DNA from: Flavobacterium xueshanense
GTDB lineage: Bacteria > Bacteroidota > Bacteroidia > Flavobacteriales > Flavobacteriaceae
NCBI RefSeq assembly: GCF_900112975.1
Contig: NZ_FONQ01000005.1
Location: forward strand, 116,646-180,645
Direction: 5' to 3'
Length of the DNA: 64,000 nt
Made by a program: the position numbers and the translations under genes. The notes under the pieces were generated by a model. It made no database searches and was not told where the DNA came from. It saw only the letters and a list, made by a program, of their open reading frames with translations. Below, piece by piece: positions 28,015 to 37,898 of the stretch; within the stretch, counting starts at the first letter, position 1, and every line of letters starts with the position of its first letter.

Positions 28015-29544
28015 ATGGAAAAGCGTAGATTAAGTTTCTGGCAAATCTGGAATATGAGTTTTGGATTTCTGGGAATTCAAATGGGTTTTGCGCTGCAAAA
28101 TTCTAATGTTAGCCGAATATTTCAAACTTTAGGTGCAGACATTGACGACATTCCTATTTTGTGGGTTGCCGCGCCAATGACAGGTTTAATCATTCAACCC
28201 ATAATTGGTTATTTCAGCGATAGAACCTGGACAAAATTAGGAAGAAGAAAACCTTATTTTTTAGCGGGTGCTATTTTTGCTTCCGCAGCCTTATTCATCA
28301 TGCCCAATTCACCTGTTTTATGGTTTGCAGCAGGAATGTTATGGATAATGGACGCCTCGATCAATGTTTCGATGGAGCCGTTTCGTGCCTTTGTAGGCGA
28401 TAACCTTCCTGAAAAGCAACGCACCATGGGATTTGCCATGCAAAGTTTCTTTATAGGAATTGGCGCTTATTTTGCTTCAAAATTACCGTTAATTTTAACA
28501 CATTACGGTGTCGAAAATACCGCACCGCTAGGAATTATTCCTGATTCTGTAAAATACTCCTTTTATATAGGTGGAGTTGCTTTTCTGATTGCAGTTCTAT
28601 GGACGGTAATTACTTCTAAAGAATATTCGCCTGAAGAACTTGCAGCATTTGAAAACCACAAAAAAGACACTTTTGAAAAAGAAAACTATTCTACGGAATG
28701 GTACCAAAACAACGGCAAATCACACTTAAATAAAGGACTGATTTTCTTTGCTATCGGAATACTATTTGCTTTTGCAATTTTCCATTTTGAATTAAAGAAA
28801 GACTTATATGTACTGGCACTTGGTTTAATCGCATTGGGTGGTCTGGCTATGATTATTTCGGGATTAATGCAAAAAGCAAATAATACCGAAAATGGTTTTG
28901 TAACCATTATGAATGATTTTCAATTCATGCCAAAAATCATGAAACAATTGGCATGGGTTCAATTCTTCTCTTGGTTCGCCCTTTTTTCAATGTGGATTTA
29001 TACCACTTTGGCCGTTACACAACATATTTATGGCACAACAGACACTACTTCAGCAACCTACAATACGGGTGCAAATCAGGTTGGAGAAATGTTTGCAAAC
29101 TATAATCTGATAGCCGCACTAGCCGCTTTCTTGCTTCCTTTATTAGCAAAAATAACCAGCAGAAAATTTACTCACTTCTTGGCATTAACGCTGGGAGGAT
29201 TAGGACTTATTTCTATTTATTTTATAAAAGATCCGAGTACTTTCAATATGGAATGGTTGCCAATGATTGGAATTGGAATTGCTTGGGCTAGTATTTTATC
29301 GATACCTTATGCGATGCTTTCCGGAGCGTTACCATCAAATAAAATGGGATATTATATGGGGGTTTTTAACTTTTTCATTGTTATTCCACAATTAGTTGCC
29401 GCCTCGATTTTAGGGTTTTTGGTCTCTCAATTTTTTAACAGTGAACCAATTTATGCGCTGCTAATTGGAGGGTTCTCAATGATTCTTGCCGGAATAATTG
29501 CACTTACAATTAATGATGAATCGAAAATTACAATCAATGACTAA
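28015..29544 (+). CDS. MFS maltose/oligosaccharide carrier (SLC45/GPH-like)
   Basis: A 509-residue inner-membrane carrier with 12 predicted helices. It has the opening NMSFGFLGIQMGFALQNSNV, the loop GYFSDRTWTKLGRRKPYF and MGFAMQSFFIGIGAYFASKL, matching sugar:H+ symporters of the SLC45-like group found in Bacteroidota maltose loci. A hydrophilic loop lies at about residues 205-240. Its end overlaps the beta-phosphoglucomutase start by 8 bases. It likely brings maltose from periplasm to cytoplasm for the GH65 phosphorylase. Confidence 0.88.
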   Translation: MEKRRLSFWQIWNMSFGFLGIQMGFALQNSNVSRIFQTLGADIDDIPILWVAAPMTGLIIQPIIGYFSDRTWTKLGRRKPYFLAGAIFASAALFIMPNSPVLWFAAGMLWIMDASINVSMEPFRAFVGDNLPEKQRTMGFAMQSFFIGIGAYFASKLPLILTHYGVENTAPLGIIPDSVKYSFYIGGVAFLIAVLWTVITSKEYSPEELAAFENHKKDTFEKENYSTEWYQNNGKSHLNKGLIFFAIGILFAFAIFHFELKKDLYVLALGLIALGGLAMIISGLMQKANNTENGFVTIMNDFQFMPKIMKQLAWVQFFSWFALFSMWIYTTLAVTQHIYGTTDTTSATYNTGANQVGEMFANYNLIAALAAFLLPLLAKITSRKFTHFLALTLGGLGLISIYFIKDPSTFNMEWLPMIGIGIAWASILSIPYAMLSGALPSNKMGYYMGVFNFFIVIPQLVAASILGFLVSQFFNSEPIYALLIGGFSMILAGIIALTINDESKITIND

Positions 29545-30193
29545 AAAAGCATTTATATTCGACCTGGACGGAGTGATTGTTGACACGGCTAAATACCATT
29601 ATTTAGCGTGGCAAAAAATCGCAAATGAATTAAATATCGAATTTACGCACGAACATAATGAATTATTAAAAGGAGTAAGCCGCGTGCGCTCTTTGGATAT
29701 TATATTAGAATTAGGAAAAGTAACCGCTTCACAAGAAGATAAAAACCGATGGTTAGTTCAAAAAAATGAAGACTATTTATCCTATTTAGTCGATATGGAT
29801 GAAAGCGAAATTCTTCCGGGAGTATTTCCAATTTTAAAATTTTTAAAAGAAAACAACCAACCCATCGCATTGGGTTCTGCCAGTAAAAACGCCAGACCTA
29901 TTCTGGAAAAAACAGGACTACTCTCGTATTTTGACGCGGTTGTAGATGGAAATGATGTGACTAATGCTAAACCAGATCCGGAAGTATTCCTGATGGCTGC
30001 CAAATTACTGAACGCTACTCCCGAAAACTCAATAGTATTTGAAGATTCAGTAGCAGGAGTTCAAGCGGCGAATATTGGTAATATGACCAGTATAGGAATA
30101 GGTGATGCAAGCACTTTGCACGAAGCAAAACACATCTTCAAAGATTTTACAGCTATCGATACCCACTTTATAGAAGAATTAATTAAAGAATAA
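29537..30193 (+). CDS. pgmB: Beta-phosphoglucomutase
   Basis: A 218-residue HAD-superfamily enzyme converting beta-glucose-1-phosphate to glucose-6-phosphate. Motif I is FDLDGVIVDTAKYHYLAW, with the nucleophile Asp and the general acid Asp two residues later. The cap has KGVSRVRSLDIIL. Motif II is ALGSASKNA and motif III to IV runs KPDPEVFLMAA to VFEDSVAGVQAA. ATG at 29537 fits the start of homologues; an earlier in-frame start lies inside the carrier gene. It is coupled to the carrier by 8-base overlap and followed by GH65, whose product it uses. Confidence 0.94.
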   Translation: MTKKAFIFDLDGVIVDTAKYHYLAWQKIANELNIEFTHEHNELLKGVSRVRSLDIILELGKVTASQEDKNRWLVQKNEDYLSYLVDMDESEILPGVFPILKFLKENNQPIALGSASKNARPILEKTGLLSYFDAVVDGNDVTNAKPDPEVFLMAAKLLNATPENSIVFEDSVAGVQAANIGNMTSIGIGDASTLHEAKHIFKDFTAIDTHFIEELIKE

Positions 30194-30291
30194 AAAAACA
30201 AGATTCAAAAAAGCAAAAAAGGATCAGATTGTATGCGACCCACAACAATCTTTCAATTTTTAAATCATTGAATTTTTTAAATTAGAAAAGA

Positions 30292-32595
30292 ATGAATCAA
30301 GATTATATAAAACCAGACAATTGGTCTATCATAGAAGAAGGATTTGATGCCGAGTGCGTAAAATCGTCTGAAAGTCTGTTCAGTATTGGTAACGGTGCCA
30401 TGGGACAACGTGCTAATTTTGAAGAAGCTTACACTGGAGAAACATTTCAAGGAAGTTACATTGCCGGAATCTATTATCCTGACAAGACTAAAGTGGGCTG
30501 GTGGAAAAATGGTTATCCGGAAAATTTTGCCAAAGTTTTGAATGCGCCAAACTGGATTGGAATTGACATTGAAATAAATGGTGAAAAATTCGATTTGAAT
30601 ACCTGTTCAGAGATTAGAAATTTTCGTCGTGAATTAAATATGAAAGAAGGTTGGTACAATCGTTCTTTTGAAGCTACTTTGAAAAACGGAACGGAAATTT
30701 CCGTCAGTGTACGTCGCTTCCTTTCTTTAAACCTAGACGAAGTGGGCGTGATTAATTACGAAATTACACCTTTGAACAAAGATTCAAAAATAGTTTACAA
30801 ACCATATATCGATGCTGGCGTAACAAATGAAGATGCCAACTGGGAAGAAAAATTCTGGGAACCATTGGATGTGAAAAAATCAGGAAATGAAGCTTTTGTA
30901 ACGGCACAAACATTTAAAACACATTTTAAAGTAACCACATTCATGCACAATAGCATTTTGAATAATGGTGAAAAAACGGCTATTTCTCCTTCTAATATTG
31001 ATGCAACTGCTGATAAAATTCAATTTAGTTATGATGTAATTGTAGGGCAAGGCCAAAAATCATCGATCCAAAAAATTGGCGGTTACACCGTTTCTTTAAA
31101 CCATGAAAATACCATTACTGCAGCGGAGAAAGTGATTCAGTCCGCTTTAGCTTTAGGATATGATCAAATGTTGCAGGACCAGGTTAATGCTTGGGCAAAA
31201 ATTTGGGAAATGTCAGATATTACGATTGATGGGGATGTAAAAGCGCAACAAGGAATTCGTTTTAATATTTTTCAGTTGAACCAAACCTATTTAGGAAAAG
31301 ATTCCCGTTTGAATATTGGCCCTAAAGGTTTCACAGGAGAAAAATACGGTGGATCTACGTATTGGGATACCGAAGCCTATTGCATTCCGTTTTACATGGC
31401 GACCAAAGATCAGGAAGTAGCCAGAAATTTATTGACGTACCGCTACAATCAATTGGACAAAGCCATTGAAAATGCTGCTAAGTTAGGGTTTACAAATGGC
31501 GCTGCTTTGTATCCAATGGTAACGATGAACGGTGAAGAATGCCATAACGAATGGGAAATTACTTTTGAAGAAATTCATAGAAACGGAGCCATCGCATTTG
31601 CCATTTATAACTTTTACAGATACACCGGCGATTACAGCTACATTCCTGAAAAAGGATTGGAAGTATTAATCGCAATTGCACGTTTCTGGCATCAAAGAGC
31701 GAATTTTTCGACTAATTTAAACCAATACGTAATTCTTGGCGTTACGGGTCCAAACGAATATGAGAACAACGTAAACAATAATTTCTACACGAACTACATT
31801 GCCAAATGGTGTCTGGAATATACTTACGAACAAATCCAAAAAGTGTCTCTGGAATATCCTTCGGATCACAAAAGAATTAGCGAAAAAGTAAAAATCACGG
31901 ATTCCGAATTACAGTCTTGGAAAAAAGTTTCGGAAAATATGTATTTCCCTTTTTCGGAAGAACATAATGTGTACTTGCAACAAGACGGTTTCTTGGACAA
32001 AGAATTGGTTCGCGTAGCTGATTTGGATAAAAGCCAAAGACCCATCAATCAAAAATGGTCTTGGGACCGAATTTTACGTTCGCCGTATATTAAACAAGCC
32101 GATGTTTTGCAGTGTTTTTATTTTTTTGAAGATCATTTTTCGAAAGAGGAACTAAAAAATAATTTTGAATTTTACGAATCCTTTACGGTTCATGAAAGTT
32201 CGCTTTCGCCATGCGTACACTCAATTCAGGCAGCACTTTTAGACAAAATGGATATGGCATACACATTCTATTTAAGAACTTCGCGTCTGGATCTTGATGA
32301 TTATAACAAAGAAGTGGAAGAAGGTTGTCATATTACCTCAATGGCCGGAACTTGGATGAGCATTGTAGAGGGTTTTGGAGGAATGAGAATTAAGGACGAC
32401 ACACTTCATTTTTCTCCAAAAATCCCAAAAGAATGGGAAGGCTATTCGTTTAAGATTAATTTTAGAAACCAAATTTTGAAAGTAGCAATCAATCATAAGG
32501 AAACTACATTCTCAATTGTTGGCGACACCGATTTGGCAATCGTAGTAAACGGAAAATCCCTTCTAGTAACACAAAAAAGTTTAGCTACCGTTTAG
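30292..32595 (+). CDS. GH65 maltose phosphorylase
   Basis: A 767-residue cytoplasmic enzyme: maltose plus phosphate gives glucose and beta-glucose-1-phosphate. It has a GH65 N-terminal beta-sandwich (about 10-265), linker, the (alpha/alpha)6 catalytic domain (about 320-690) and a small C-terminal sheet. The catalytic Glu lies in EWEITFEEIHRNG (about 420-432), and VTGPNEYENNVNNNFYTN is characteristic of maltose phosphorylases. It has no signal peptide. The preceding beta-phosphoglucomutase handles its product, so the assignment is strong. A hairpin follows. Confidence 0.93.
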   Translation: MNQDYIKPDNWSIIEEGFDAECVKSSESLFSIGNGAMGQRANFEEAYTGETFQGSYIAGIYYPDKTKVGWWKNGYPENFAKVLNAPNWIGIDIEINGEKFDLNTCSEIRNFRRELNMKEGWYNRSFEATLKNGTEISVSVRRFLSLNLDEVGVINYEITPLNKDSKIVYKPYIDAGVTNEDANWEEKFWEPLDVKKSGNEAFVTAQTFKTHFKVTTFMHNSILNNGEKTAISPSNIDATADKIQFSYDVIVGQGQKSSIQKIGGYTVSLNHENTITAAEKVIQSALALGYDQMLQDQVNAWAKIWEMSDITIDGDVKAQQGIRFNIFQLNQTYLGKDSRLNIGPKGFTGEKYGGSTYWDTEAYCIPFYMATKDQEVARNLLTYRYNQLDKAIENAAKLGFTNGAALYPMVTMNGEECHNEWEITFEEIHRNGAIAFAIYNFYRYTGDYSYIPEKGLEVLIAIARFWHQRANFSTNLNQYVILGVTGPNEYENNVNNNFYTNYIAKWCLEYTYEQIQKVSLEYPSDHKRISEKVKITDSELQSWKKVSENMYFPFSEEHNVYLQQDGFLDKELVRVADLDKSQRPINQKWSWDRILRSPYIKQADVLQCFYFFEDHFSKEELKNNFEFYESFTVHESSLSPCVHSIQAALLDKMDMAYTFYLRTSRLDLDDYNKEVEEGCHITSMAGTWMSIVEGFGGMRIKDDTLHFSPKIPKEWEGYSFKINFRNQILKVAINHKETTFSIVGDTDLAIVVNGKSLLVTQKSLATV

Positions 32596-32656
32596 AATAA
32601 ATTACTAAAACTAGTAAGTTATTTTATCATTTGATCCACGCTTTAACAAGTAAAAT

Positions 32657-32684
32657 ACAATCCCAATACACATTGGGATTGTTT
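32657..32684 (+). terminator. Hairpin after the GH65 gene
   Basis: An 11-bp perfect stem (32657-32667 with 32672-32682) and 4-base loop followed by only a short AT tract; a moderate terminator. Confidence 0.65.
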
Positions 32685-32777
32685 ATATAACACTGATTCG
32701 TATTCGAATTATTTAATACATAATTCCCTGAAATAGCAGTGCTTTTTTATAACCCACATTAAAATTTAATGTAATCA

Positions 32778-34673
32778 ATGTATTATACCATGAATAAAAT
32801 TATTTATTTACCTTTCCAAAACGGGAGTTTTCTAAAAAAAATAACCTTATTCCTTTTTTTTATGTCTGTAACGTTACACGCTCAAATCGACAAAGTGGAA
32901 CCACCTTTTTGGTATGCAGGAATGCAAAATCCAGAACTGCAGATTCTTTTTTACGGTAAAGACATTTCTCAATACCAAGTCACGGTTTCTAACGGCATAA
33001 AAATAACCAACGTTAAAAGAACGGAAAATCCCAACTACATTTTTGTTTCCATTGACACCAAAAAAGTGGCTGCATCTGATTTCGTTTTTACTTTTAAAAA
33101 CAACAACAACAACAAAGAAACGTTTACACACAAATACAGTTTAAAGAAAAGAAGAGAAAATTCAGCGCAACGCAAAAGCTTTGACTCTTCGGATATGATG
33201 TATTTATTGATGCCAGATCGTTTTGCCAATGGAAACAGAAACAACGACAGCGAAAATTCGATCAAAGAAAAATACAATAGAGAATTACCGGGCGGAAGAC
33301 ACGGTGGCGATATTGAAGGAATTATAAAAAACTTGGATTACATAGCATCGTTAGGAGCTACAACGATATGGACCACGCCACTTAATGAGGATAATGATGC
33401 TACTTATTCATATCATACGTACGGTCAATCTGATGTATATAAAATAGATCCTCGTTTTGGAACAAATGATGATTATGTACGATTGGCTGCCGAAATGCAC
33501 AAAAAAGATATGAAACTGGTGATGGATTATGTGACAAATCACTGGGGAATTGAACATTGGATGATGAAAGATTTACCTACAAAGGAATGGATCAATCATT
33601 TTGATACTTTTACACAAACCAATCATAAAAGAACAGTCATCCATGACATTAATGCATCTGAAATTGATAAAAAAATCACGATAGACGGCTGGTTTGTTTC
33701 CACAATGCCCGATTTAAATTTGAAAAACCCTTTGACTTTAAAGTACTTGATTCAAAATGCAATTTGGTGGATTGAATACGCTGATTTGGATGGTTTCAGA
33801 GTTGATACCTACAATTATTCAGATCCAAAAGGAATCGCAAAATGGACAAAATCCATTACGGATGAATACCCAAATTTTAATATTGTAGGGGAAGTTTGGA
33901 TGCAAAGTCAAGCGCAAATGGCATATTGGCAAAAAGACAGTAAAATTGCTGAAATACAAAATTACAACTCGTATTTGCCAAGTGTAATGGATTTCACCTT
34001 GTATGAGGCAACCAGCAAAGTTTTTAATGAAGATGACGGCTCATGGGACAAAGGAATGGTGAAATTATATGACAATTTTACGAATGATTTTCTGTATCCA
34101 AATATCAATAATATGTTGATTTTTGTAGAAAATCACGACACCAATCGTTTCAATCAAACCTACGAAAACGACATTAGAAAATACAAAATGGCAATGACTC
34201 TTATGGCTACCGTTCGTGGAATTCCACAATTGTATTACGGAAGCGAAATAGGTATGGCTGGCGACAAAAACAAAGGAGATGCGGACATTCGTAAAGATTT
34301 TCCCGGCGGTTGGGAAGGCGATAAAAACAATGCTTTCGTCAAAGAAGGAAGAACTTCGGGACAGAATGACTATTTTAATTTTACTTCTAAATTATTTAAC
34401 TGGAGGAAAACGAAAGCGGCGGTACATTTTGGAAAAATGACACATTACATTCCGGAGAATAACATTTACGTTTATTTCCGATACAATACAAATGAAACAA
34501 TTATGGTTTTAATGAACAATAGTACTGAAAGCAAAACAGTAAACACAAATCGTTTTAAAGAAAACATCAAAGATTTTAAAACCGGAAAAGATGTTATTTC
34601 TGAACTTACCTTTGACGTTACAAACAAAATTACAATAGAACCTAAATCGGTTTTGATTTTAGAGTTAAAGTAA
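32778..34673 (+). CDS. susA: Periplasmic neopullulanase/cyclomaltodextrinase-like GH13 enzyme
   Basis: A 631-residue exported glycosidase. The start is 32778 or the ATG at 32790, and a signal peptide ends near VTLHAQ. An N-terminal cyclomaltodextrinase-type domain (about 35-125) precedes the GH13 barrel: YLLMPDRFANG, MDYVTNHWG, the nucleophile in DGFRVDTYNYSD (about 343), acid/base Glu in VGEVWM (about 371) and FVENHDTNRF (about 450). This is the SusA-type arrangement, cutting imported maltooligosaccharides in the periplasm. It is followed 37 bases later by another GH13 gene. Confidence 0.9.
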   Translation: MYYTMNKIIYLPFQNGSFLKKITLFLFFMSVTLHAQIDKVEPPFWYAGMQNPELQILFYGKDISQYQVTVSNGIKITNVKRTENPNYIFVSIDTKKVAASDFVFTFKNNNNNKETFTHKYSLKKRRENSAQRKSFDSSDMMYLLMPDRFANGNRNNDSENSIKEKYNRELPGGRHGGDIEGIIKNLDYIASLGATTIWTTPLNEDNDATYSYHTYGQSDVYKIDPRFGTNDDYVRLAAEMHKKDMKLVMDYVTNHWGIEHWMMKDLPTKEWINHFDTFTQTNHKRTVIHDINASEIDKKITIDGWFVSTMPDLNLKNPLTLKYLIQNAIWWIEYADLDGFRVDTYNYSDPKGIAKWTKSITDEYPNFNIVGEVWMQSQAQMAYWQKDSKIAEIQNYNSYLPSVMDFTLYEATSKVFNEDDGSWDKGMVKLYDNFTNDFLYPNINNMLIFVENHDTNRFNQTYENDIRKYKMAMTLMATVRGIPQLYYGSEIGMAGDKNKGDADIRKDFPGGWEGDKNNAFVKEGRTSGQNDYFNFTSKLFNWRKTKAAVHFGKMTHYIPENNIYVYFRYNTNETIMVLMNNSTESKTVNTNRFKENIKDFKTGKDVISELTFDVTNKITIEPKSVLILELK

Positions 34674-34710
34674 TGTAAAGCACAAAAAACAGCTAACAAA
34701 ACAATCCCTA

Positions 34711-36381
34711 ATGCTAAAAAAAATGAAAAAATATTCAATCCCCCTTTTACTTTTAATCATGACAATTTTGAGTAGTTGTTCCAGTACAAAAACGGTTGCA
34801 CAGCATGACAAAACACCTTTCGTTTGGGAAGGAGCGAATGTTTATTTTTTAATGACAGACCGTTTTAATAATGGTGATTCTTCAAATGACAGGAACTTCA
34901 ACAGAACCAAAGAAACGGGGAAACTTCGTGGTTTTGAAGGTGGCGATATCAAAGGCATTTCTCAAAAAATTGATGAAGGTTATTTTGATAAATTAGGCAT
35001 AAATGCCATTTGGTTTACACCGGTAGTGGAACAAATTCACGATGGTGTTGATGAAGGAACCGGTTTGAGTTATGGTTTTCATGGCTATTGGGCAAGAGAC
35101 TGGACGAACTTAGATCCTAACTTTGGAACAAAAGAAGATTTGGCTGCATTAGTTCAAAAAGCACATGCGCACGGAATCCGAATCATTCTTGATGGCGTGA
35201 TCAATCATACCGGTCCCGTAACCTCCGAAGATACCGTTTGGCCTAATGATTGGGTGAGAACAGGACCCAATTGTGATTACAAATCGTTTGAAAACACAAC
35301 CGCATGCACATTGGTTTCTAATCTTCCGGATATAAAAACAGAAAGCAATCAAGCTGTAGCGTTACCTCCTTTTTTAATCGAAAAATGGAAAAAAGAAGGG
35401 CGTTACGAACAAGAAATGAAAGAACTGGATTCCTTTTTTACTCGTACCGGATATCCAAGAGCACCAAAATATTACATCATCAAATGGTTAACGGATTATA
35501 TTGCAGATTACGGAATTGACGGGTACAGAGGCGACACCGTAAAACATACAGACGAAACCGTTTGGGCCGATTTTAAAACCCAATGTGATTATGCTTTTAA
35601 AACTTGGAAGAAAAACAATCCAACAAAGGTTTTAGACAACAACCCTTTTTACACGATTGCCGAAGTTTACAATTATGGCATTAGTGGAGGACAAGATTTT
35701 GATTTTGGAGACAAAAAGATAAACTATTTCAAAAATGGTTTCAACAACATGATCAATTTTGAATTTAAATGGGATGCGCAAAAAGACTATGAATTTATAT
35801 TCTCAAAATATTCTGACAAGCTGAACAATGACTTGAAAGGATATAGCGTTTTGAATTATTTGTCATCTCATGATGATGGCGGACCTTTTGATGGAAATCG
35901 CACCAAAACTATAGAAAGTGGAACCAAATTATTACTGAGCCCCGGACTTTCTCAAGTGTATTATGGGGATGAAAGCGCTCGTTCCTTAATAATCGAGGGA
36001 ACACAAGGCGATGCTACCTTGCGTTCGTTCATGAATTGGGAAGCCATAAAATCAAATCCTGCAACCCAAAAAACGCTGTTGCATTGGCAAAAATTAGGGC
36101 AGTTCAGAAGAAATCATCCAGCCGTTGGAGCAGGGATTCATAAGCAAATTTCGGCTCAACCCTATACTTTTTCCAGAACATTCTCTAAAGAAAATTATTA
36201 TGATGCGGTGGTCGTTGCATTGGATTTACCATCAGGACAAAAAGAATTGGATGTCGCTTCTATTTTTAAAGATGGAACTAAAGTCAGAGATACCTATTCC
36301 GGTAAAGAGGCCATAGTTTCCAATGGAAAAGTAAGTATTGATTCTGAATTCGACATCGTTTTATTGGAATTGAAAAAATAA
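34711..36381 (+). CDS. GH13 alpha-amylase lipoprotein (SusG-like position)
   Basis: A 556-residue GH13 enzyme with a lipoprotein signal (lipobox Cys in ILSSCSS, about residue 24; start at 34711 or the ATG at 34723). Barrel motifs are YFLMTDRFNNGD, LDGVINHTGPV, the nucleophile in DGYRGDTVKH (about 275), acid/base Glu in TIAEVYNYG (about 317) and LSSHDDGG (about 388). The lipid anchor suggests an outer-membrane or periplasmic location. It is the last starch gene of the plus-strand series. Whether it is surface exposed like SusG cannot be told from sequence alone. Confidence 0.9.
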   Translation: MLKKMKKYSIPLLLLIMTILSSCSSTKTVAQHDKTPFVWEGANVYFLMTDRFNNGDSSNDRNFNRTKETGKLRGFEGGDIKGISQKIDEGYFDKLGINAIWFTPVVEQIHDGVDEGTGLSYGFHGYWARDWTNLDPNFGTKEDLAALVQKAHAHGIRIILDGVINHTGPVTSEDTVWPNDWVRTGPNCDYKSFENTTACTLVSNLPDIKTESNQAVALPPFLIEKWKKEGRYEQEMKELDSFFTRTGYPRAPKYYIIKWLTDYIADYGIDGYRGDTVKHTDETVWADFKTQCDYAFKTWKKNNPTKVLDNNPFYTIAEVYNYGISGGQDFDFGDKKINYFKNGFNNMINFEFKWDAQKDYEFIFSKYSDKLNNDLKGYSVLNYLSSHDDGGPFDGNRTKTIESGTKLLLSPGLSQVYYGDESARSLIIEGTQGDATLRSFMNWEAIKSNPATQKTLLHWQKLGQFRRNHPAVGAGIHKQISAQPYTFSRTFSKENYYDAVVVALDLPSGQKELDVASIFKDGTKVRDTYSGKEAIVSNGKVSIDSEFDIVLLELKK

Positions 36382-36435
36382 TTTTAACTCGTCGAATTTA
36401 ATTAATAAAACTTCAATTAATATTAAAAAAAAACT

Positions 36436-36555
36436 AACCACATAGAAACATAGAAAAAGAGTAGGACAGCCCAATTCTTGGGTATACATAGCTATGGTTT
36501 TCTTTAAAAAACTGCAACGGCTTTCAAAATTTATGATTTATGTTCCTATGTGGTT
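36436..36555. repeat. Flavobacterial palindromic intergenic element
   Basis: The outer arms 36436-36452 and 36539-36555 are inverted repeats matching at 16 of 17 positions around an 86-base centre with no open frame. It resembles dispersed noncoding elements I associate with Flavobacterium genomes. It fills most of the 292-base gap before the GDPD gene. Confidence 0.6.
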
Positions 36556-36613
36556 AAAAAAATCAATTAAATTGAATTATATCCAATCGGTTAATTTCAA
36601 AATAATTTCAACC

Positions 36614-36643
36614 AAACGCCTTTAGAAATGAAGGCGTTTTTTT
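36614..36643 (+). terminator. Intrinsic terminator upstream of the GDPD gene
   Basis: A 9-bp stem (36614-36622 with 36631-36639), 8-base loop and T run, which isolates the starch genes from the next gene. Confidence 0.85.
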
Positions 36644-36673
36644 ATGGTTATCTTTACCAAAAAATAAAATAAA

Positions 36674-37351
36674 ATGCTAAAAATTGCACATCGTGGAGCA
36701 AAAGGATACGAACCTGAGAACACCTTCGTTTCGTTCCAAAAAGCATTAGACATGCAAGTGGACGGAATTGAACTCGACGTGCATTTGAGTGCTGATGGCG
36801 AGATAATCGTTATTCACGATGAAACTATTGACAGAACGACCAATGGAAAAGGTTTTGTAAATGCATTATCTTTGCACGAATTAAAAGCTTTTCGAATAAA
36901 TGGAACACATGAAATTCCAACGCTGGCAGCGGTTTTTGATTTGGTAAACCAAAATTGTTTTATCAACATTGAGCTCAAAAGTTATGAAGTTACAGAAAAA
37001 GTAGTTTCGCTACTTGAAAAATACGTTACCAAAAAAGGATGGAAATACGACCGTTTTTTAGTTTCCAGTTTTGATTGGAATGCACTGCAACAAGTGGCAT
37101 TTTTAAATGATAAAATTCCAATTGGCGTTTTAACGGAAACCGATTTAGACTTGGCTTTGGCTTTCGCCAAATTCATTCAGGCTAAATCCATTCACCCGCA
37201 TTTTCATTTATTGACACAAGAAAACACGGCGAAAATGCAACAAAAAGACTTGCAGGTTTTCCCTTGGACTATAAATGAATTAGAAGATATTAAAAAAATA
37301 AAAACATTCAACGTAAACGGAATCATCACTGATTTCCCAAATAGAATATGA
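36674..37351 (+). CDS. Glycerophosphodiester phosphodiesterase
   Basis: A 225-residue GDPD-family enzyme hydrolysing glycerophosphodiesters to glycerol-3-phosphate and an alcohol. The family core is plain: IAHRGAKGYEPENTFVSF (catalytic His about residue 5, Arg, Glu), ELDVHLSADGEIIVIHDET (metal-binding Glu and Asp, second His) and LDRTTNGKG-like IDRTTNGKG. There is no signal peptide, so it is cytoplasmic. It is probably transcribed alone; a terminator lies just upstream. Confidence 0.93.
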   Translation: MLKIAHRGAKGYEPENTFVSFQKALDMQVDGIELDVHLSADGEIIVIHDETIDRTTNGKGFVNALSLHELKAFRINGTHEIPTLAAVFDLVNQNCFINIELKSYEVTEKVVSLLEKYVTKKGWKYDRFLVSSFDWNALQQVAFLNDKIPIGVLTETDLDLALAFAKFIQAKSIHPHFHLLTQENTAKMQQKDLQVFPWTINELEDIKKIKTFNVNGIITDFPNRI

Positions 37352-37454
37352 ACCAGAATTTTGATATAATAATAGCCGTTGTTCCAAATCCGATTTTATT
37401 TTAAACCATTAAGTGAATTAAGTTAATAAAGAAACGAGGTAAATAATTTAGTTT

Positions 37455-37835
37455 ATGACAAAAAAAGAAGTAACGCAATTATCCTATCAAATTATTGGTT
37501 ATGCAATAAAAGTTCACAAAAAACTAGGACCCGGTTTATTGGAAAAAATTTATGAAGAATGCTTAAAATATGAGCTAGAAAAAAATGGATATAATGTTAA
37601 GCAACAATTTAATGTAGCAATCGATTACTATGATTTAGAGCTAACGCATCCACTACGATTGGATTTATTAGTAAACGATTGTATTATTGTTGAGTTAAAA
37701 ACAGTTGAAAAATTCCATCTAATTGATGAAGCAAAATTATTAACATATATGAAACTACTGAGTATTCCACAAGGGTTGCTTATTAATTTTAACTCTACCA
37801 ACATAACAAAATCCTCCAAACCTTTAATTAACTAA
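37455..37835 (+). CDS. GxxExxY protein
   Basis: A 126-residue protein of the GxxExxY family. The signature is GPGLLEKIYEECLKYEL, with conserved Gly, Glu and Tyr, followed by the core RLDLLVNDCIIVELKTVE. That core has a D-x(n)-E-x-K arrangement suggestive of the PD-(D/E)xK nuclease fold. Biological function is not established. It lies alone between the GDPD gene and the flavoprotein gene. Confidence 0.88.
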   Translation: MTKKEVTQLSYQIIGYAIKVHKKLGPGLLEKIYEECLKYELEKNGYNVKQQFNVAIDYYDLELTHPLRLDLLVNDCIIVELKTVEKFHLIDEAKLLTYMKLLSIPQGLLINFNSTNITKSSKPLIN

Positions 37836-37898
37836 TATTTCACAAGGCTAGCTGATGATTAAACTTAAAAATCTTAACTTACTTAATGGTTTAAAAAA

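Noticed and set aside
33035..33277. Antisense open frames inside the GH13 genes and elsewhere
   Set aside because: They mirror well-supported coding genes and have no motifs or start context of their own.
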